Shown piece by piece: positions 18,990 to 29,467 of a stretch of DNA of 64,000 nt. The first letter of the stretch is position 1. Every line of letters begins with the position of its first letter. The position numbers were made by a program, and so were the translations under genes. The notes under the pieces are model-generated. The model was not told the DNA's origin, did no database searches, and worked only from the letters and a program-made list of their open reading frames with translations. This stretch comes from Alphaproteobacteria bacterium (GTDB taxonomy: Bacteria; Pseudomonadota; Alphaproteobacteria; Micropepsales; Micropepsaceae): the NCBI GenBank assembly GCA_016125165.1, contig WGMH01000001.1, forward strand, positions 744,001-808,000, given 5' to 3'.

Positions 18990-20168
18990 CTAGGTCCGTA
19001 AAGCCGCCGCGCGAATGGCGGCGAAAAGCGGTACGAGAGCCGCCAGTTCCGCTACCACAGACACGGTTACCAGCGCGGACAGCGAGATGTCGTAAAGCCC
19101 GCCGAGCGCCACCGAGCCCACAAACCAGGCTATCCCGAAAGCGGCCGAGAAAATGCCAAAGGCGCGGGCTCGAGCGGCGGCCGGAACCAGCCGCGCGACA
19201 GCAGCCGACATGACAGATTCATGCACCCCCAAGGCCGCGCCCCACAGGAGCGTAGCAATCAGTGCGGCGGTGAACCCGCCCATGAAGGCCAGTGGGGCCA
19301 CCAGGACGCTCAGCAATGTGCCCGGCACCAGTATCCAGAGGCCGCGTGTGTCAAACCATCGCCCGAATACCAGCGAGGCAAGTCCGTCACTTCCCATGGC
19401 CGCTGCATAGAACAGCGGGATCCATACCGGGTCGGCAATATTTGCTTTCGCAAAGTGGAAGGCCACGAGCGTAAAATCGGCGAACCCGAACGCCACCAGC
19501 GCGGCAGCGGCGGCATAGAGCCAGAACGCGCGCGGTAGCGCCACGCCATCGCCGGTATCGTGGTGCAGCGGCGTTTCTCCGGCGAAGGGGAAGCGCAACC
19601 GCACCGAAAACAGCGAAAGCAGCGTGAGTGCCGCCGGAACGCCCAGCCAAAGGAATGCTGTGCGATAGTCGCCATGCAGCGCGATCACGCCCGCCGCAAT
19701 CAGAGGTCCGGCGACGGCGCCTGCCTGATCGAGCGCTTCGTGCAGACCGAATGCCCAGCCATGACCGATCTCATCGCCGGCGCGCGCCAGCATGGCGTCA
19801 CGCGGCGGATTTCGTGTGGCTTTGCCCGCCCGCTCCAGGATGATGAGCGCGGCCGCCGCCCACCAGTTTCCCGCAAAGGCCAGAAGCGGCACCGCAGCCA
19901 TTTGCACGACATAGCCGCCAAGCGTGATAGGCCAATAAAGCTTCGTGCGGTCGGCAGCGCTGCCGGAAAGAAGCCGCAGCATGTAACCGGCAAGCTCGCC
20001 GGTGCCTGCGATGAAGCCGACCGCAAAACCGCTCGCGCCCAGAAGCGCCAGATAGGGCCCCGAGATCGCGCGCATGCCTTCATAGGCCGCGTCCGCGAAC
20101 AGTGACACGATACCGAACGAGATTACAAAGGCGAGCGCGGTAGATTTGTCGAATCTTTGCGTCGTCAT
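18990..20168 (-). CDS. Major facilitator superfamily transporter
   Basis: 392 residues from ATG 20168 with 11-12 hydrophobic segments. The first is STALAFVISFGIVSLFADAAYEGMRAISG, typical of a subgroup of MFS carriers that starts with an FADxxYEG motif. Between helices 2 and 3 SGSAADRTKLYW replaces the classic GxLaDrxGrr loop, and RAGKATRNPPRDAMLA is the conserved cytosolic loop of that subgroup. Substrate is unknown. The gene ends 63 bases upstream of the lepA start, so it may lead into lepA. Confidence 0.82.
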   Translation of the reverse strand: MTTQRFDKSTALAFVISFGIVSLFADAAYEGMRAISGPYLALLGASGFAVGFIAGTGELAGYMLRLLSGSAADRTKLYWPITLGGYVVQMAAVPLLAFAGNWWAAAALIILERAGKATRNPPRDAMLARAGDEIGHGWAFGLHEALDQAGAVAGPLIAAGVIALHGDYRTAFLWLGVPAALTLLSLFSVRLRFPFAGETPLHHDTGDGVALPRAFWLYAAAAALVAFGFADFTLVAFHFAKANIADPVWIPLFYAAAMGSDGLASLVFGRWFDTRGLWILVPGTLLSVLVAPLAFMGGFTAALIATLLWGAALGVHESVMSAAVARLVPAAARARAFGIFSAAFGIAWFVGSVALGGLYDISLSALVTVSVVAELAALVPLFAAIRAAALRT

Positions 20169-20214
20169 GCCTGTCTGCCCCGCACGTTCCAACGCAGCTT
20201 GCGCGCGTTTTTCG

Positions 20215-22608
20215 TCAGCTTCTGAGTGTGCCGCCCGTCGCCTTTGCAACCGCGCCAACGATCTTGGCGGCGATGGTGTCGATCTCCGCATCCGTCAGCG
20301 TTTTGTCCTTCGGCTGCAAGCGCACGGCGATAGCAAGCGACTTCTTGCCTTCGGGCACCCCTTTGCCTTCGTAGAGATCGAACACGCTGATGGCGTCGAT
20401 CAGCGTGCGGTCCACACTGCGCGCGGCCTTCAGCACATCTTCGGCGCTGACATCGCGGTCCAGCAGGAATGCGAAATCGCGTTCGACCGGCTGGAAGGCC
20501 GATGGAGCAAACACGGCACGCGCCTTCCCCTTGGATTTCGGTTCCGGGATTGCGTCCATGAACACTTCAAATCCGCAAACAGGTCCCTTCAGATCGAAAG
20601 CGGCAAGAACTGCAGGGTGAAGTTCGCCAAACTGTCCGAGCACTTTGGTGCCAAGCGCAAGCGTTCCGGACCGCCCCGGATGATACCAGCTTGGTGCTTC
20701 GGCACGGATCGGTGCCGTCATCGGCGCACCCATTGCGGTCTCGAGCACCGCCAGCATGTCGCCTTTGGCATCGAAAGCATCGGCACCGTGCTCGGCTTTG
20801 CTCCAGTGCCGCGCCGCCGCGCCCATACGGATCGCGCTGGCGCAAAGCGCCTGATCGCCGGGCATGCCACTTTGAAAGGTTGCGCCCATCTCGAACAGCA
20901 TCGCTTCGCTCACGCCGCGCGCCTGATTGCGCGCCGCAGCGGCCAAAAGCGACGGCAGTACTGAAGGGCGCATGGCATCGAGATCGGAGGCAATCGGATT
21001 TGCGACCTGACGCATATCATCGCCGCCACCGAACAGCGCGGCGTGCGCACGCGAGATGAACGAGAAATTGATCGTCTCGTTGAAGCCACGCGATGCGAGC
21101 GTGCGACGCGCGATACGAGCGCGCTTTTGGCCCGGCGTGAGCGTAGGCCGCGCAATGGCATGCGTCCGAGTCATCGGCAGGGAGGGCACATGCTCAAGCC
21201 CGTGGATGCGCACGACTTCTTCCACCAGATCGGCGGGACCATCGACATCATGCCGCCAGCTTGGCGCGGTCACCTGCATGGGCTCGCCGCCTTCGACCGT
21301 GAAGCCGAGGCTTTCAAGAATGCGCACAATCTCGGGCCTGTCCACTTCAAGACCAGCCAGCCGTTTCACGGCAGCCGGTGTAAAGGCGATAGTCTTGTTC
21401 GGCGCCGGCAGTTCGCCGGTCACGACCACATCTGAAGGCTCGCCGCCGCAGAATTCGAGGATCAGCTTGGTGGCAAGCTCGACGCCGGACACGACAAACG
21501 CCGGATCGACGCCGCGCTCGAAGCGGTAGCGTGCATCGGAAATGATGCCGAGCTTACGCCCTGTGGCGGCAATGCTCTTTGCATCGAACATCGCCGATTC
21601 CACGAATACGTTCACGGTCTCGTCGGCACAGCTGGAGAGCTCGCCGCCCATGATGCCGGCAATGCCCTGTACGGCCTTTTCGTCGGCGATCACGCACATG
21701 GTGGAATCGAGTGTGTAGGTCTTGCCGTCGAGCGCGAGGAGCTCTTCGCCAACTCTGGCCATGCGCGCGCAGATATTCCCAGTCAGTTTGTCCGCGTCGA
21801 ACACATGCAGTGGTCGTCCGCGGTCCAGCGAGATGAGGTTCGTCACATCCACCAGCGCGGAAATAGGACGAAGCCCCACTGCGCGCAGACGGTCCTGCAC
21901 CCATTGTGGAGAAGGCCGGTTTTTCACGCCACGGATGTAGCGGCCGGAAAACATCGTGCAGGCCTTCACCTCGCCATCGGCGAATTTCAAAGCGACTGCG
22001 CGTGGCGAGGGGAATTGACCCTTGATTTGTTCGACGCTGCCGTTCTTTAGCGAGCCGAGGCCAGCGGCGGCCAGATCGCGTGCGATGCCATAGACGCTCG
22101 TTGCATCGCCGCGATTGGGCGTGATCGAAACATCGATTACCGGATCGTTCAGGCCAAGTGCGTCAGCGGCCAGCGCCCCAATTTCCGCGCCGGGGGCCAG
22201 CTCGATGATGCCGTCATGCTCGTCGGATATCTGAAGCTCTTTCTCCGAGCAAAGCATGCCGCGCGATTCCACGCCGCGAATAGTGCCAACCTTCAGAACG
22301 TCGGTTGTGCCCGGCATCGTTACGCCGGGCTTGGCGAACACCGCTTTCATGCCCGTGCGCGCGTTCGGCGCGCCGCACACCACCTGCACGATGTCGCTGC
22401 CGGTATCGACCATGCAGAGCTTCAGCTTGTCGGCATTGGGATGCTTCTCGGCGGAAACGACATGAGCAACAGTGAATTCCCTCAGCGCGGCGCCGCGGTC
22501 TTCAACCGACTCCACTTCAAGACCAATGGCCGTCAGCTTCGCGGCAATGGTCTGCACATCTGCGTTGGTTTCGAGATGGTCTTTCAGCCAGGAGAGCGTA
22601 AATTTCAT
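20215..22608 (-). CDS. pheT: Phenylalanyl-tRNA synthetase beta subunit
   Basis: 797 residues, usual bacterial length. The N-terminal [18 protein letters not shown], the tRNA-binding EMAP-like domain ([18 protein letters not shown] and [19 protein letters not shown]), the B3/B4 editing region with [15 protein letters not shown] and [22 protein letters not shown], and the C-terminal anticodon-binding fold ([20 protein letters not shown] to the end) are all present. ATG 22608 overlaps the pheS stop by 4 bases. Forms the alpha2-beta2 enzyme that charges tRNA-Phe. Confidence 0.97.
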   Translation of the reverse strand: MKFTLSWLKDHLETNADVQTIAAKLTAIGLEVESVEDRGAALREFTVAHVVSAEKHPNADKLKLCMVDTGSDIVQVVCGAPNARTGMKAVFAKPGVTMPGTTDVLKVGTIRGVESRGMLCSEKELQISDEHDGIIELAPGAEIGALAADALGLNDPVIDVSITPNRGDATSVYGIARDLAAAGLGSLKNGSVEQIKGQFPSPRAVALKFADGEVKACTMFSGRYIRGVKNRPSPQWVQDRLRAVGLRPISALVDVTNLISLDRGRPLHVFDADKLTGNICARMARVGEELLALDGKTYTLDSTMCVIADEKAVQGIAGIMGGELSSCADETVNVFVESAMFDAKSIAATGRKLGIISDARYRFERGVDPAFVVSGVELATKLILEFCGGEPSDVVVTGELPAPNKTIAFTPAAVKRLAGLEVDRPEIVRILESLGFTVEGGEPMQVTAPSWRHDVDGPADLVEEVVRIHGLEHVPSLPMTRTHAIARPTLTPGQKRARIARRTLASRGFNETINFSFISRAHAALFGGGDDMRQVANPIASDLDAMRPSVLPSLLAAAARNQARGVSEAMLFEMGATFQSGMPGDQALCASAIRMGAAARHWSKAEHGADAFDAKGDMLAVLETAMGAPMTAPIRAEAPSWYHPGRSGTLALGTKVLGQFGELHPAVLAAFDLKGPVCGFEVFMDAIPEPKSKGKARAVFAPSAFQPVERDFAFLLDRDVSAEDVLKAARSVDRTLIDAISVFDLYEGKGVPEGKKSLAIAVRLQPKDKTLTDAEIDTIAAKIVGAVAKATGGTLRS

Positions 22609-23681
22609 CGGCTGAGCCCCCCATCCAGCGTGGGAATGTCGAGCGCCGCGAAACCGAAATGGCGCAGCCACCGGATATCCGATTCAAAGAAGGGCCGAAG
22701 ATCTGGCGCGCCATATTTCAGCATTGCCATGCGATCGAGACCAAAGCCAAAGGCAAAGCCCTGATAACGCGATGGATCGATTCCGCACATTTCCAGCACG
22801 TGCGGATTGACCATGCCCGAGCCGCCAAGCTCCAGCCAGTCATGGCCGGTGCCGAAGATCGTCTGCCCGCCGGAACGGTCGCAACGCATGTCCCATTCCA
22901 CGCTTGGCTCGGTGAAGGGAAAAAAGCTCGGGCGCGCGCGCAATTCCACCGTGTCGATCTCGAAGAATGCCTTGCAGAATTCCTCCACCACCCATTTCAA
23001 ATGGCCAAGATTGGTTTGTTCGTCGATCACCAGTGCTTCGAGCTGGTGGAACATCGGCGTATGTGTGGCATCGCTGTCCACGCGATAGGTGCGGCCCGGC
23101 GCGATCACGCGAATGGGCGGCTTCTGCTTCAGCATCGTGCGCACCTGCACAGGCGAGGTATGCGTGCGCAGAAGATGCTGCGAGTCATCGGCCTGCGGTG
23201 CCAGATAGAAAGTGTCGTGCATCTGCCGCGCCGGATGATCAGGGGGGATGTTCAGCTTCGTGAAGTTGTAATCGTCGAATTCAACGTCCGGACCTTCGGC
23301 GACGGCAAAGCCAAGGTCGGCAAAGATCGCGGTGATCTCGTCCAGAACCTGGGAAACCGGATGGATGCTTCCGCGAGGCTCGGGACGGGCAGGCAGCGTC
23401 ACATCTACGCGCTCAGCCTGCAGGCGCGCATTCAATGCAGCAAGGGCCAGCTCTGATTTTCGCGCGGCGATGGCGCCGGACACTTTGTCCCGCAAGCCAT
23501 TGATGAGCGGGCCCTTTTGTTTGCGATCCTCGGCATTCATCCCGCCAAGTGTTTTCAGAAGCTCGCTGATCGAACCCTTCTTGCCGAGCGCCGAAACGCG
23601 CACCTCTTCCAGTGCGGCTTCATCGCCTGCGTTGGCAATGGCCGCGAGTAGGTCGCGTTCAAGGCTGTGTACGTCGCTCAT
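22605..23681 (-). CDS. pheS: Phenylalanyl-tRNA synthetase alpha subunit
   Basis: 358 residues from ATG 23681, preceded by GGGAAC. Class II synthetase motifs: [22 protein letters not shown], motif 2 [25 protein letters not shown], and motif 3 [17 protein letters not shown]. The N-terminal coiled-coil [13 protein letters not shown] contacts tRNA. Order rpmI-rplT-pheS-pheT on one strand suggests one translation-related operon. Confidence 0.97.
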   Translation of the reverse strand: MSDVHSLERDLLAAIANAGDEAALEEVRVSALGKKGSISELLKTLGGMNAEDRKQKGPLINGLRDKVSGAIAARKSELALAALNARLQAERVDVTLPARPEPRGSIHPVSQVLDEITAIFADLGFAVAEGPDVEFDDYNFTKLNIPPDHPARQMHDTFYLAPQADDSQHLLRTHTSPVQVRTMLKQKPPIRVIAPGRTYRVDSDATHTPMFHQLEALVIDEQTNLGHLKWVVEEFCKAFFEIDTVELRARPSFFPFTEPSVEWDMRCDRSGGQTIFGTGHDWLELGGSGMVNPHVLEMCGIDPSRYQGFAFGFGLDRMAMLKYGAPDLRPFFESDIRWLRHFGFAALDIPTLDGGLSR

Positions 23682-23771
23682 GATGTTCCCGATCGGTTGG
23701 ACGGCTTTGACCACGGGCTTGGACAAAATCCAAGCCCGTTTGCTCCGATGGGTCCGTTTGCGATGCGCCGC

Positions 23772-24119
23772 TTAAGCGGTGGCCTGATCCACCAGAGCCT
23801 TGAAGGCTGCGGGCTCATGGATGGCGAGATCGGAGAGCACCTTGCGGTCCACCTCGACGCCCGCCTTGGCGAGCCCGCTGATAAATCGGCTGTAGGTGAG
23901 GCCGTGCTCGCGGCAGGCGGCGTTGATGCGCTGGATCCAAAGCGCGCGGAAATTGCGCTTCTTCTCTTTGCGGCCAATGTAGTTGTGCTGCAGCGAACGG
24001 TCCACGGCGGCGTTGGCCGTCGTGATGTTGTTCTTGCGGCGGCCATAAAAGCCTTTGGCGGCTTTCAGAACGCGTTTGCGGCGGGCGCGTGAGGGTACGG
24101 CGCGGGGTGCTTTCGACAT
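23772..24119 (-). CDS. rplT: 50S ribosomal protein L20
   Basis: 115 residues. [21 protein letters not shown] and [22 protein letters not shown] are the L20 core motifs, and the C-terminal globular part ([21 protein letters not shown]) is complete. L20 binds 23S rRNA early in 50S assembly and in many bacteria represses its own operon. It lies 3 bases after rpmI. Confidence 0.97.
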   Translation of the reverse strand: MSKAPRAVPSRARRKRVLKAAKGFYGRRKNNITTANAAVDRSLQHNYIGRKEKKRNFRALWIQRINAACREHGLTYSRFISGLAKAGVEVDRKVLSDLAIHEPAAFKALVDQATA

Positions 24120-24122
24120 GGC

Positions 24123-24329
24123 TTAGATCCCCCCCCCATACGGCATCCAACGCTTCACGCGACGCGTCTCGGACTCCGACAGCACGTCCGTGCCACGCAG
24201 GTTGCGTGTGCGTTCCGGCGAATTGTTGATGAGCCTGTGGCGCTTGCCGACCTGGTGGGTCTTGATCTTGCCTTTGGCCGTGAATTTGAAGCGCTTTTTG
24301 GCGCCCGATTTGGTCTTCATTTTGGGCAT
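24123..24329 (-). CDS. rpmI: 50S ribosomal protein L35
   Basis: 68 residues from ATG 24329 with AGGAG 7 bases upstream. MPKMKTKSGAKKRFKFTAKG is the canonical L35 start; GKIKTHQVGKRHRLINNSPERTRN is normal. The C-terminus ends RVKRWMPYGGGI, as in other alphaproteobacteria. infC, the common upstream neighbour, is absent; the plus-strand VanZ gene diverges from this one, leaving about 200 bases that must hold the operon promoter. I see no certain -10/-35 pair or leader structure there. Confidence 0.96.
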   Translation of the reverse strand: MPKMKTKSGAKKRFKFTAKGKIKTHQVGKRHRLINNSPERTRNLRGTDVLSESETRRVKRWMPYGGGI

Positions 24330-24535
24330 TTGCGGTCTCCTTGGCCTCAAAAGGCCGGTCGCTTTCGGATCGCCACGGCATGCCCTTTACGCCGGGCGGC
24401 CCCGAAGAGGGCGCGTCTTATACGAGCGGGGGCCCCGGCGCAAGTTTGGGTGTGCTACCCCATGGAAAGGCCCCCGTTCCGCCTCTATAGACTGGCACTG
24501 TCTGACCCCCGTACTCAGCAGATAGGCCAAACCTC

Positions 24536-24931
24536 TTGTCGCGGCAGAAGATCATCGGATGGAGCCGCGCGGCAGCCTTCTGGCTGTTCTGGCCGGCTCT
24601 TGCCCTCGTCATCTGGGGAGAGGTGATCCCGGCTACCGGGATCGAAATCCACGCTTGGGATAAGCTATTGCATTTCCTGGCTTATTTCGGCCTATCGGCG
24701 CTGGCCTACAGGGCGACCGGCGGTGGCCGGAAGGGGATCTGGGCGGCGGCGGCTCTGGCGTTCCTAGGCGGGATACTGGAAATCGTTCAGGGCATGGTGG
24801 GTCGGGACATGAGTTTCTGGGACGAGGTGGCCAATACGCTCGGCGCGGCTACAGGCGCCTTGGTGGCCGAGGCCTATCTACGCCTGCGTCCGACCATCCA
24901 TCGCCTTCTGGGCGCGCCTGACGCAAAATGA
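24536..24931 (+). CDS. VanZ-like membrane protein
   Basis: 131 residues from TTG 24536, the best in-frame start seen. Hydrophobic segments AAFWLFWPALALVIWGEVI, LLHFLAYFGLSALAYRA and IWAAAALAFLGGILEIVQGM are followed by SFWDEVANTLGAATGALVA. The sequence DKLLHFLAYFGL and LEIVQ-N-DEVANTLGAxxG are the VanZ/RDD-type signature positions. Members of this family are small inner-membrane proteins; the teicoplanin-resistance link applies only to the founding member. It diverges from rpmI and precedes mscL by 30 bases. Confidence 0.8.
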   Translation: MSRQKIIGWSRAAAFWLFWPALALVIWGEVIPATGIEIHAWDKLLHFLAYFGLSALAYRATGGGRKGIWAAAALAFLGGILEIVQGMVGRDMSFWDEVANTLGAATGALVAEAYLRLRPTIHRLLGAPDAK

Positions 24932-24961
24932 TTTCGGCAGATTGATTTGGCGGGAAGGGCC

Positions 24962-25375
24962 ATGTTCGAGGAATTCAAGAAATTTGCGATGCGGGGCAAT
25001 GTGCTTGACCTCGCCATCGGCGTCATCATTGGCGCGTCGTTCACGGGTATCGTCAACTCGCTGGTGAAAGACATCATCATGCCGCCCATCGGCTATTTGC
25101 TGGGCGGGATCGATTTTTCGAACTTCTTCCTGGTGCTGAAGGGCGGCACATTTGCAACCCTCGCCGAAGCCGAAAAAGCAGGCGCGGTCACCATCAATTA
25201 CGGCGTGTTCGTCAACGCGCTGATCAATTTTCTCATCGTTGCTTTTGCCCTGTTTCTGGTCGTGCGCCAGATTAACAAGCTGAAGGCGGCGCCACCGCCC
25301 GCCGCACCATCTGCGCCGCCTGAAGAAACACTTCTGCTGCGCGAAATCCGCGATCTGTTGAAAGAGAAAAAATGA
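24962..25375 (+). CDS. mscL: Large-conductance mechanosensitive channel MscL
   Basis: 137 residues from ATG 24962, preceded by [26 protein letters not shown] is the amphipathic N-helix and TM1 start, and [22 protein letters not shown] completes TM1; TM2 is [23 protein letters not shown]. The C-terminal bundle [16 protein letters not shown] is intact. It opens on membrane stretch to release solutes after osmotic down-shock. The stop overlaps the next gene by 4 bases (ATGA). Confidence 0.97.
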   Translation: MFEEFKKFAMRGNVLDLAIGVIIGASFTGIVNSLVKDIIMPPIGYLLGGIDFSNFFLVLKGGTFATLAEAEKAGAVTINYGVFVNALINFLIVAFALFLVVRQINKLKAAPPPAAPSAPPEETLLLREIRDLLKEKK

Positions 25376-25914
25376 TCGTCCGCTCAGTTCCATTTTTGGC
25401 GCTCTTTCTGATTGCGAGCATTCCGGCATTCGCTGGAGGTGCGACGCCCATGGCCGGTGCGGATGCATTCTACGCAACCTACCTATCCACGCCGCGCGGC
25501 GGTGGTGTTCCAGACGCGGCTGCACGCGCTCGATATGCACCTGCGATCAGCAGCACACTTGCGGGGTTGCTGGATGGTGCCGCGAAGGCGGAGGAAGATT
25601 TCGCCCAAATCACCAAAGGTCAGGTGCCACCGCTTCTGGAAGGCGACATCTTCACTTCGCTTTTCGAGGGCGCGACTGCCTATACCGTGGGTGGTTGCAA
25701 GGAGAATGGCGATTCTGCGACTTGTGTAATTTCCCTAACGCATGCCGAACCGGGGCAGAAGCCCATCAGCTGGACCGACATGGCGCTCCTTGCCAAAGGC
25801 GCTGACGGCTGGCGTTTGGACGACATCGGCTATGGCGGCAACTGGGACTTCAGCAACAAGGGCAAACTGAGCGAGACGCTGAAGTTCGCGATTGCCAACG
25901 CGCGCGGCGACTAG
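25372..25914 (+). CDS. Exported protein of unknown function
   Basis: 180 residues. A signal peptide ([20 protein letters not shown]) is followed by a soluble region with two Cys ([15 protein letters not shown]) that could form a disulfide in the periplasm. The FYATYL motif near residue 33 and the [12 protein letters not shown] stretch are reminiscent of small DUF3828-like periplasmic proteins, but I cannot assign a family. Its start overlaps the mscL stop, so it is probably translated with mscL. Confidence 0.7.
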   Translation: MIVRSVPFLALFLIASIPAFAGGATPMAGADAFYATYLSTPRGGGVPDAAARARYAPAISSTLAGLLDGAAKAEEDFAQITKGQVPPLLEGDIFTSLFEGATAYTVGGCKENGDSATCVISLTHAEPGQKPISWTDMALLAKGADGWRLDDIGYGGNWDFSNKGKLSETLKFAIANARGD

Positions 25915-25981
25915 AACGCAAGCGCCTGCAGATATGTTACAAATTGGCCTTGCCGCGCGAAGAGGGGCAAGGAGTAGAAAA

Positions 25982-26386
25982 ATGACCGACAAAGCCCCAA
26001 TTCAGAAGTCCGACGAAGAGTGGCGCAAGGAATTGACGCCGGAACAATTCCACGTTTTGCGGCAGCACGGCACCGAACGCGCAGGGACCAGCCCGCTCAA
26101 TGCCGAAAAGCGCGAAGGCCTTTTCCGCTGTGCGGGCTGCGGCGCAGAGCTTTTCGATTCCGGGACCAAATATGAAAGCGGCTGCGGCTGGCCGAGCTTT
26201 TTTGAAGCGAAGGATGGTGCGGTCGGCACATCCATCGACAAGAGCCATTTCATGACGCGCACCGAAGTTCACTGTGCGAAGTGCGGTGGTCATCTGGGTC
26301 ACGTTTTTCCCGATGGCCCGCGTCCTACCGGCATGCGCTTCTGCATGAACGGCGTGGCGCTCACATTCGAGCCGGTCAGCAAATGA
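25982..26386 (+). CDS. msrB: Peptide methionine (R)-sulfoxide reductase MsrB
   Basis: 134 residues from ATG 25982 with AAGGAG 8 bases upstream. Zinc-site Cys pairs are CAGCG and CAKCG; the catalytic region ends [11 protein letters not shown] with the active Cys. [12 protein letters not shown] and [12 protein letters not shown] are MsrB signatures, the former holding the usual resolving Cys. It repairs Met-R-sulfoxide in proteins. Its stop overlaps the next gene, which acts on the free amino acid, giving a two-gene repair unit. Confidence 0.96.
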   Translation: MTDKAPIQKSDEEWRKELTPEQFHVLRQHGTERAGTSPLNAEKREGLFRCAGCGAELFDSGTKYESGCGWPSFFEAKDGAVGTSIDKSHFMTRTEVHCAKCGGHLGHVFPDGPRPTGMRFCMNGVALTFEPVSK

Positions 26387-26871
26387 CGTTTGCGGCGGCA
26401 AAGCCAAGTGGCACTAAGTCCGAAGTGTATGCCGAGCTTGCGCAGCAGGCCGAAGGCTTGTTCGCGGGCGAACGCGATTGGCTCGCCAATGCTGCAAATC
26501 TCTCCGCGCTGATCTTCTGCGGACTCGATGATATCAACTGGGCGGGCCTTTATGTTCTGAAAGGCAGCGAGCTTGTACTCGGACCCTTTCAGGGAAAGCC
26601 CGCCTGCGTGCGCATCGCGCTGGGCAAAGGTGTGTGCGGAACCGCGGCGGCCACGCGCGAATCGCAAGTCGTGGCGGATGTACACGCCTTTCCTGGCCAT
26701 ATCGCGTGCGATGCCGCGTCGCGATCCGAACTCGTGGTTCCGCTAATCAAAGATTGCGCGCTGATTGGCGTGCTCGATCTGGACAGCCCGATACCGTCAC
26801 GATTCGACCAAGCGGATCGCGAAGGCATCGAAAAACTCGCCGCCCTGTGGTGTGCGGCAAGCGATCTTTGA
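26383..26871 (+). CDS. GAF-domain free methionine-(R)-sulfoxide reductase
   Basis: 162 residues from ATG 26383 (ATGA overlap with msrB). A single GAF domain with [29 protein letters not shown] and [16 protein letters not shown]. The three Cys in ACVRI, GVCG and IACD occupy the positions used for catalysis by fRMsr (MsrC/YebR) enzymes, so activity is likely. Coupled with MsrB it would cover both protein-bound and free Met-R-SO. No regulator is adjacent. Confidence 0.92.
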   Translation: MTFAAAKPSGTKSEVYAELAQQAEGLFAGERDWLANAANLSALIFCGLDDINWAGLYVLKGSELVLGPFQGKPACVRIALGKGVCGTAAATRESQVVADVHAFPGHIACDAASRSELVVPLIKDCALIGVLDLDSPIPSRFDQADREGIEKLAALWCAASDL

Positions 26872-26875
26872 GCGG

Positions 26876-27082
26876 TTACTTGCTCTTGCTGTGATCGCGC
26901 GCTTCGCGCTCGGCACGGCGCAATTCTTCGCCTTCCGCGCCATCCAGCGCCTTTTCCGCGTCCTGGCCCATGGCTTCCACGCGGCCCTTGTTGGCGCGGA
27001 CGAATTCTTCCTCGTCGCGGCGAAAGTTCCGCGCCGCAGTGTAGTTGCCTTCGCCGAACTGTTCCTTGGTTTGCTTCATCAT
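26876..27082 (-). CDS. Small highly charged protein of unknown function
   Basis: 68 residues from ATG 27082 (a second ATG follows immediately), with GAGG upstream. The sequence MMKQTKEQFGEGNYTAARNF and the rest is almost entirely hydrophilic, with EEEFVRANKGRVEAMGQDAE and a C-terminal ERE-rich helix. It resembles small stress-related alphaproteobacterial proteins with an AxxF-x-FV pattern, but I cannot name a family. It converges on the fRMsr gene 4 bases away. Confidence 0.55.
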   Translation of the reverse strand: MMKQTKEQFGEGNYTAARNFRRDEEEFVRANKGRVEAMGQDAEKALDGAEGEELRRAEREARDHSKSK

Positions 27083-27185
27083 CGCTGCCTCTGTTCCAAA
27101 TTCCTTGTCAAAACGGTTCAACGCGCGCTGTGTTCCGGGAACCGCGCGCGAGCACTTGAAATTCGCAATATGAAGAACGTGCGGC

Positions 27186-28388
27186 TTAATCCGATGCCGC
27201 CGAAATGCGGATCGCTTCACGTCTCGCGGCCAAGTGAAGACCGGCAATGATGGAAAGCCCGACCGTTGAAAGAATGAAGCCAAGCAACAGTGCGCCATGC
27301 GAATGGTTTTCGCCCACGACCTGCGATGCCAGTGCGGGGCCAAGCGCCCCGGAAATGAGTTGCGCACCTGCGCTTTGCATGGCCGTGCGCCGCGTGGGAT
27401 CGGCTTCGATCGTCATGGGTACCAGAAAGGGCCCCAGGAAGATTGAAGCAAAGCCGCCAGCTGCGTTCGCCGCGATGAAAGCCCAGGCCGGAACGTGGAA
27501 CGCGAATGTCGCCCATGTACCGAACAGGATCAAAGTCGCAAACAGGAATGCACCCATGTAATGCAATCTGCCGGCCAGCAACGCTGCCGCTGCGCCGCCA
27601 AGAATCTGGGCAATGAGTGATGTCCAGATGGCGGTGCGCGCGACCTCAGCAGTGAGCCCCGCTTCATAGGCAAGTGGCTGTAGATAAATTCCAACCGCCG
27701 CCATGGATGACACGTAAATCAATGTCGCCAGAAGCGCGACCCATCCGCGCGGCGGCGGCGCGCCGCCTTCGCCAGGCGGTCGCACCAACGGAGCATAGCG
27801 GTTTGGCAGCGCAGTCGCGAGGAAGAGTGCGGGAACAAAGCATAGCGCCACGACGACGAGTCCGCCATTGGCGCCATAGCGGGGCAGAATTACCCAGTCG
27901 AACGATAGGGCCAGCACAAGCTGGGCGGAAACCAATGTGGTGAAGAACACGCCTGCCCAGCGCTCCGGCGTCTCACTGCGGGCGATCATTCCGACGGTAA
28001 TCCAAAGCAAAACGCCTTCCGGAATTCCTGCCAGTCCGCGCAATGGGATCACCAGACCCATCCCGGCTTGGGTGTTGGCAAGATCGATTGCAGCGGCCGC
28101 CAGAGCAGCGGCAACGGCGATCCGCCGCAAATTCTCCGCGCGCGGCAGCATGCCCATAAGGCCCGCCGTAATGCCCATGCAAAGCGCTTCGGACATCGCG
28201 GCAAGGCCGATGCCCGCAGCGGACAACCGATGCTCATCAGCAAGCGAACCAAGGAGCACCGGCAGCACGCCCGCAACCAGAAGTGATACCACGCCCATGC
28301 CAATGGCTGCGGCCGCTTCGCGCGGATGCAGCGAAGGACCGATCACTTCGTGGACAAGGTGTTCGTCCGTCTTTTCAACGATATCCAT
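27186..28388 (-). CDS. Major facilitator superfamily transporter, probable partner of the upstream unknown gene
   Basis: 400 residues from ATG 28388 with about 12 hydrophobic segments, beginning GMGVVSLLVAGVLPVLLGSL and ending STVGLSIIAGLHLAAR. The layout with two six-helix halves separated by a Pro-rich cytosolic loop (VRPPGEGGAPPPRGW, about 215-230) fits MFS. The cytosolic N-terminus is unusually long (about 30 residues). It starts 11 bases after the stop of the unknown gene at 28400, so the two are very likely one operon and may act on the same compound. Confidence 0.8.
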   Translation of the reverse strand: MDIVEKTDEHLVHEVIGPSLHPREAAAAIGMGVVSLLVAGVLPVLLGSLADEHRLSAAGIGLAAMSEALCMGITAGLMGMLPRAENLRRIAVAAALAAAAIDLANTQAGMGLVIPLRGLAGIPEGVLLWITVGMIARSETPERWAGVFFTTLVSAQLVLALSFDWVILPRYGANGGLVVVALCFVPALFLATALPNRYAPLVRPPGEGGAPPPRGWVALLATLIYVSSMAAVGIYLQPLAYEAGLTAEVARTAIWTSLIAQILGGAAAALLAGRLHYMGAFLFATLILFGTWATFAFHVPAWAFIAANAAGGFASIFLGPFLVPMTIEADPTRRTAMQSAGAQLISGALGPALASQVVGENHSHGALLLGFILSTVGLSIIAGLHLAARREAIRISAASD

Positions 28389-28399
28389 TCGTATGCAGT

Positions 28400-29410
28400 C
28401 TAGCCCGAAATGCGCCAGCAAATGGAAGTGCCGTTGCTGTCCGCATCAAGATGCAGATCACGGTTGTGCGCGGCAAGGGCTCCTTCCCAAAGCGCATTCC
28501 AGGCAGCGAAGCCCTCGGGATGAGCATATGAAATCCCATCCATCAAGCGCCATCCGGTTTGCGTAACGGAAGGTCCGTCGCCCAAGACCACATTCTCGCC
28601 TTGCGCCTGCGCGAGCGCCGCCAGATAGCGCCCGAATGCGGCTGGGCTGTCGTCCGGCACAGCCAGCATCGCGGCGGTCTCCTCATAAAACTGCAGACCG
28701 ATCAGGCGCGCGGTGCGGGCAACCAGCGCGGATCCTTCCAGCACGCCAAACAGCTCCTGCATGGTGGGAAGGAGAGAGCGCACATATTCCATGGCATAGG
28801 AACGCTCCACTTTATGCAGCCTTTCTTCGGGCCAATGCGTGGTGTCAAGACGCGGTGCCTTCGCGGCATTAAAGCGCGGCATACGCTCATCTGGCGCGAA
28901 GCGGACGCGTTCATCCGCCGTGATCTCGCGGCCATAGTCGAAATAGTAGCCCTCAAGCCCCGGATCGCCTTCGACTGTTTGCCCGGTACATACAAAGCCA
29001 AGGCGCGGGTTGTTCAAACTCACACCATTGTAACCATGCCAGCCATGCAACATCGCTTCATTGACGTGATGGGGAATGGCACAAATAGCCGTGCCCTGCC
29101 AGATCCAGCGCGGCGGTGGGTAACGCACCCATGCCTTGGTATCGCTTTCGTACACATATTCAGTCTTCACGCCGCCCAGCGCATTGGAAAAATAATGGTA
29201 CTGCGCGCAAGCTACGGCATCGGGAAGTTTGTTGAGACCCAGCTTCTTCAGGCCCGGCCGGAATTTCTCCAGGTGCTGACGGCGAAAATGGGCAAACACA
29301 AATCGGCGCGCGTCTTCAATACTCCGTTGTGAAATTAGCGTGAGCACCAGACCCGTCATCAACGCATTGTAGAGTTTTGCGACGGCCTTGTAGCCCTGCG
29401 TGCCGTTCAC
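28400..29410 (-). CDS. Conserved-looking protein of unknown function, operonic with an MFS carrier
   Basis: 336 residues from GTG 29410, chosen because GGAGG stands 7 bases before it; an ATG eight codons upstream overlaps that site. No family is recognised. It is soluble, Trp/Tyr-rich and has sharply defined blocks such as CAQYHYFSNALGGVKTEYV, RYPPPRWIWQGTAICAIP, HGWHGYNGVSLNNPRLGFV and GLEGYYFDYGREI. Several His (HYHF-like, PHHVNEAMLHGWHG) could bind metal. The adjacent MFS gene suggests a role in uptake, export or modification of one small molecule. Confidence 0.6.
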   Translation of the reverse strand: MNGTQGYKAVAKLYNALMTGLVLTLISQRSIEDARRFVFAHFRRQHLEKFRPGLKKLGLNKLPDAVACAQYHYFSNALGGVKTEYVYESDTKAWVRYPPPRWIWQGTAICAIPHHVNEAMLHGWHGYNGVSLNNPRLGFVCTGQTVEGDPGLEGYYFDYGREITADERVRFAPDERMPRFNAAKAPRLDTTHWPEERLHKVERSYAMEYVRSLLPTMQELFGVLEGSALVARTARLIGLQFYEETAAMLAVPDDSPAAFGRYLAALAQAQGENVVLGDGPSVTQTGWRLMDGISYAHPEGFAAWNALWEGALAAHNRDLHLDADSNGTSICWRISG

Positions 29411-29467
29411 GTGATTTCCTCCGTCTGGACGCATATCCTAGCGCACCTGTGCGGCAAGGCTTCGTGC

